DNA from: an uncultured beta proteobacterium
GTDB taxonomy: Bacteria; Pseudomonadota; Gammaproteobacteria; Burkholderiales; Rhodocyclaceae
Reading direction: 5' to 3'
DNA: 38,499 bases
NCBI GenBank assembly: GCA_903917505.1
Contig: CAIXAY010000523.1
Location: 1 to 38,499, forward strand
Made by a program: the position numbers and the translations under genes. The notes beneath the pieces are model-generated. The model was given only the letters and a program-made list of their open reading frames with translations, made no database searches and was not told the origin of the DNA. Each line of letters opens with the position of its first letter. Positions within the stretch are counted from its first letter, which is position 1. This document shows positions 37,454-38,499 of this stretch, piece by piece.

Positions 37454-38452
37454 TCAGACCTTGATGCCCTGTTCGGCAATGTAGTCGCGGATGATCGTCT
37501 CGACATCCTTGTCGGAGGTAAATCCCATCCTGCGCGCGCGCTCGTTCGTAAAGCGCACCGGCCAGGTATCGACAATCGCCTGGATGCGCGCATCGGGTTT
37601 CATTTCGACGAGATTGGCGACCTTGTCGCCGGCGATCTTGCGCAGCGCGGCGACCATTTCGGCGACCGACGCCGTATTGCCGGGAAGATTGACGACGCGG
37701 TTCGTTCCCCAAACCGACGCCGGCAGATCGTGGGCGAGGATGAAAGCCTCGATGACCTTCGCCGGCGAGAGCAGCCAGATCGACGTTTCGGCGCTGACCG
37801 GGCACGGCGAGACGACACCGGCAAGCGGCTCGCGGATGATGCCGCTGGCGAACGACGAGGCGGCGAGATTCGGTTTGCCGGCGCGCACCGAGATCGTCGG
37901 CAGGCGCAGCGAACGTCCGTCGATGAAACCCTTGCGGGTGTAATCGGTGGTCAGGTACTCGCAGCACACCTTCTGCGCGCCGTAGGAAGTCTGCGGTGTC
38001 GGCGTCGTCGAGTCGTCGAGGACTTTCGGCAGATCGCCGCCGAAGGCCGCGCACGAACTCGCGAAGACGTAACGCGGCGGCCGCGCCTGTCTGCGGCAGG
38101 TTTCAAGCAGGGCGCGCGAGCCGTCGAGGTTCACCTTGTAGCCGCCGTCGAAATCGGCTTCGGCACCGCCGCTGACCACCGACGCGAGATGGAAGACCGA
38201 AGCCGTGTCGCCGCCCATAATGTCGGCGAGCAGCGCCTTGTCGGTGAGGTCGCCGGTCACGCATTTCAGGCGCGGGTCGGTTTGCGGCGGGAAGGCGATG
38301 TCGAGCAGGGTGATCTGGGTGATCGGCGTCTGCTTGCCTTCGGCGTTGGCCAGCGTGCCGCGCTTGAGCAGGGTGTTGGCCAGGCGGAAACCAATGAAGC
38401 CGCCGCCCCCGGTAATAAGTACTTTTGAACCGGCCCCTATTTTTCTGGACAC
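37454..38452 (-). CDS. DenD-like extended SDR (D-erythronate dehydrogenase family)
   Basis: A 332-residue extended SDR. The NAD motif VLITGGGGFIGFRLANTLLKRG begins near residue 11. TLLDIAFPP (the cofactor-binding acid after strand 2), YVFASSCAAFGGDLP and the catalytic YxxxK in TSYGAQKVCCEYL follow. The overall plan recalls D-erythronate 2-dehydrogenase (DenD) of tetronate catabolism. The DUF1537 kinase and OtnC aldolase partners are not in the window, so the name is withheld. GTG 38452 lacks a ribosome site, and the frame stays open to the window edge (reading SISNSFFQTRFYPKF), so the true start is uncertain. Confidence 0.8.
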   Translation of the reverse strand: MSRKIGAGSKVLITGGGGFIGFRLANTLLKRGTLANAEGKQTPITQITLLDIAFPPQTDPRLKCVTGDLTDKALLADIMGGDTASVFHLASVVSGGAEADFDGGYKVNLDGSRALLETCRRQARPPRYVFASSCAAFGGDLPKVLDDSTTPTPQTSYGAQKVCCEYLTTDYTRKGFIDGRSLRLPTISVRAGKPNLAASSFASGIIREPLAGVVSPCPVSAETSIWLLSPAKVIEAFILAHDLPASVWGTNRVVNLPGNTASVAEMVAALRKIAGDKVANLVEMKPDARIQAIVDTWPVRFTNERARRMGFTSDKDVETIIRDYIAEQGIKV

Positions 38453-38479
38453 GAATTTGGGGTAAAACCGTGTCTGGAA
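38443..38479. repeat. Imperfect inverted repeat at the right edge
   Basis: An 11-bp inverted repeat (38443-38453 with 38469-38479, 9 of 11 matching) surrounds a G/A-rich centre, between the DenD-like gene and a new plus-strand start. It could be an operator in a divergent promoter or part of an insertion-sequence end. Confidence 0.4.
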
Positions 38480-38492
38480 AAAGGAGTTTGAA

Positions 38493-38499
38493 ATGCTGA
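38493..38499 (+). CDS. Start of a plus-strand gene cut by the window edge
   Basis: An ATG at 38493-38495 is preceded by a consensus AAGGAG (38481-38486) at six-base spacing, then CTG (Leu). Only two codons are visible, so the product cannot be named. It could be a divergent catabolic or regulatory gene, or a transposase beginning just inside an insertion sequence. Confidence 0.4.

Overview
The window looks like a high-GC betaproteobacterial chromosome segment, most likely Rhodocyclales or a close relative. This is inferred from gene order (mnmG-rsmG-parA-parB-atpIBEFHAGD), codon use and protein character; no rRNA marker is present. The mnmG/par/atp block often lies near the replication origin in this class, but I saw no dnaA, no oriC-like sequence and no parS site.

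Region 1 (1-10279, all minus strand) is housekeeping. In transcription order it holds mnmG, rsmG, parA and parB, then atpI, atpB, atpE, atpF, atpH, atpA, atpG and the first 293 codons of atpD, which runs off the left edge. Region 2 (10448-18641) is mixed. It carries a degenerate REC-TPR protein, mutY (convergent with it), a flavin reductase/cytochrome c pair, a secreted Ala/Pro/Lys-rich small protein, a rep-type helicase and ubiB. Its regulatory features are a bidirectional terminator, three 10-bp-phased GTAAC repeats and a large intergenic inverted repeat. Region 3 (18750-24746) is transport and redox: an anion-permease-family membrane protein, an MFS transporter, a beta-hydroxyacid dehydrogenase, and a kefF-kefC pair overlapping by 4 bp.

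Region 4 (24747-38499) is the accessory part and the most interesting one. Two opposed operons converge at about 32.4 kb. The plus-strand operon has a strong sigma70-like promoter with a palindrome over its -35 box and a long structured leader. It encodes a YtfQ/YtfR/YtfT/YjfF-like sugar ABC importer, then a short L-fucose-isomerase-family protein, an O-methyltransferase-like protein and an RpiB/LacA-family isomerase. The minus-strand operon starts near the right edge. It encodes a DenD-like extended SDR, a TIM-barrel sugar epimerase/isomerase, a beta-hydroxyacid dehydrogenase, a second extended SDR, an Asp/Glu-racemase-fold protein lacking its second catalytic cysteine, a second TIM-barrel epimerase and a VOC-fold protein.

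Together this reads as an import and catabolism island for an unusual sugar or sugar acid. It has isomerases and oxidoreductases but no kinase, aldolase or regulator inside the window. I do not recognise this gene set as a characterised pathway, and its substrate cannot be read from the sequence. The right edge holds a new plus-strand start with a strong ribosome site beside an imperfect inverted repeat; it could be a divergent gene or the end of an insertion sequence.
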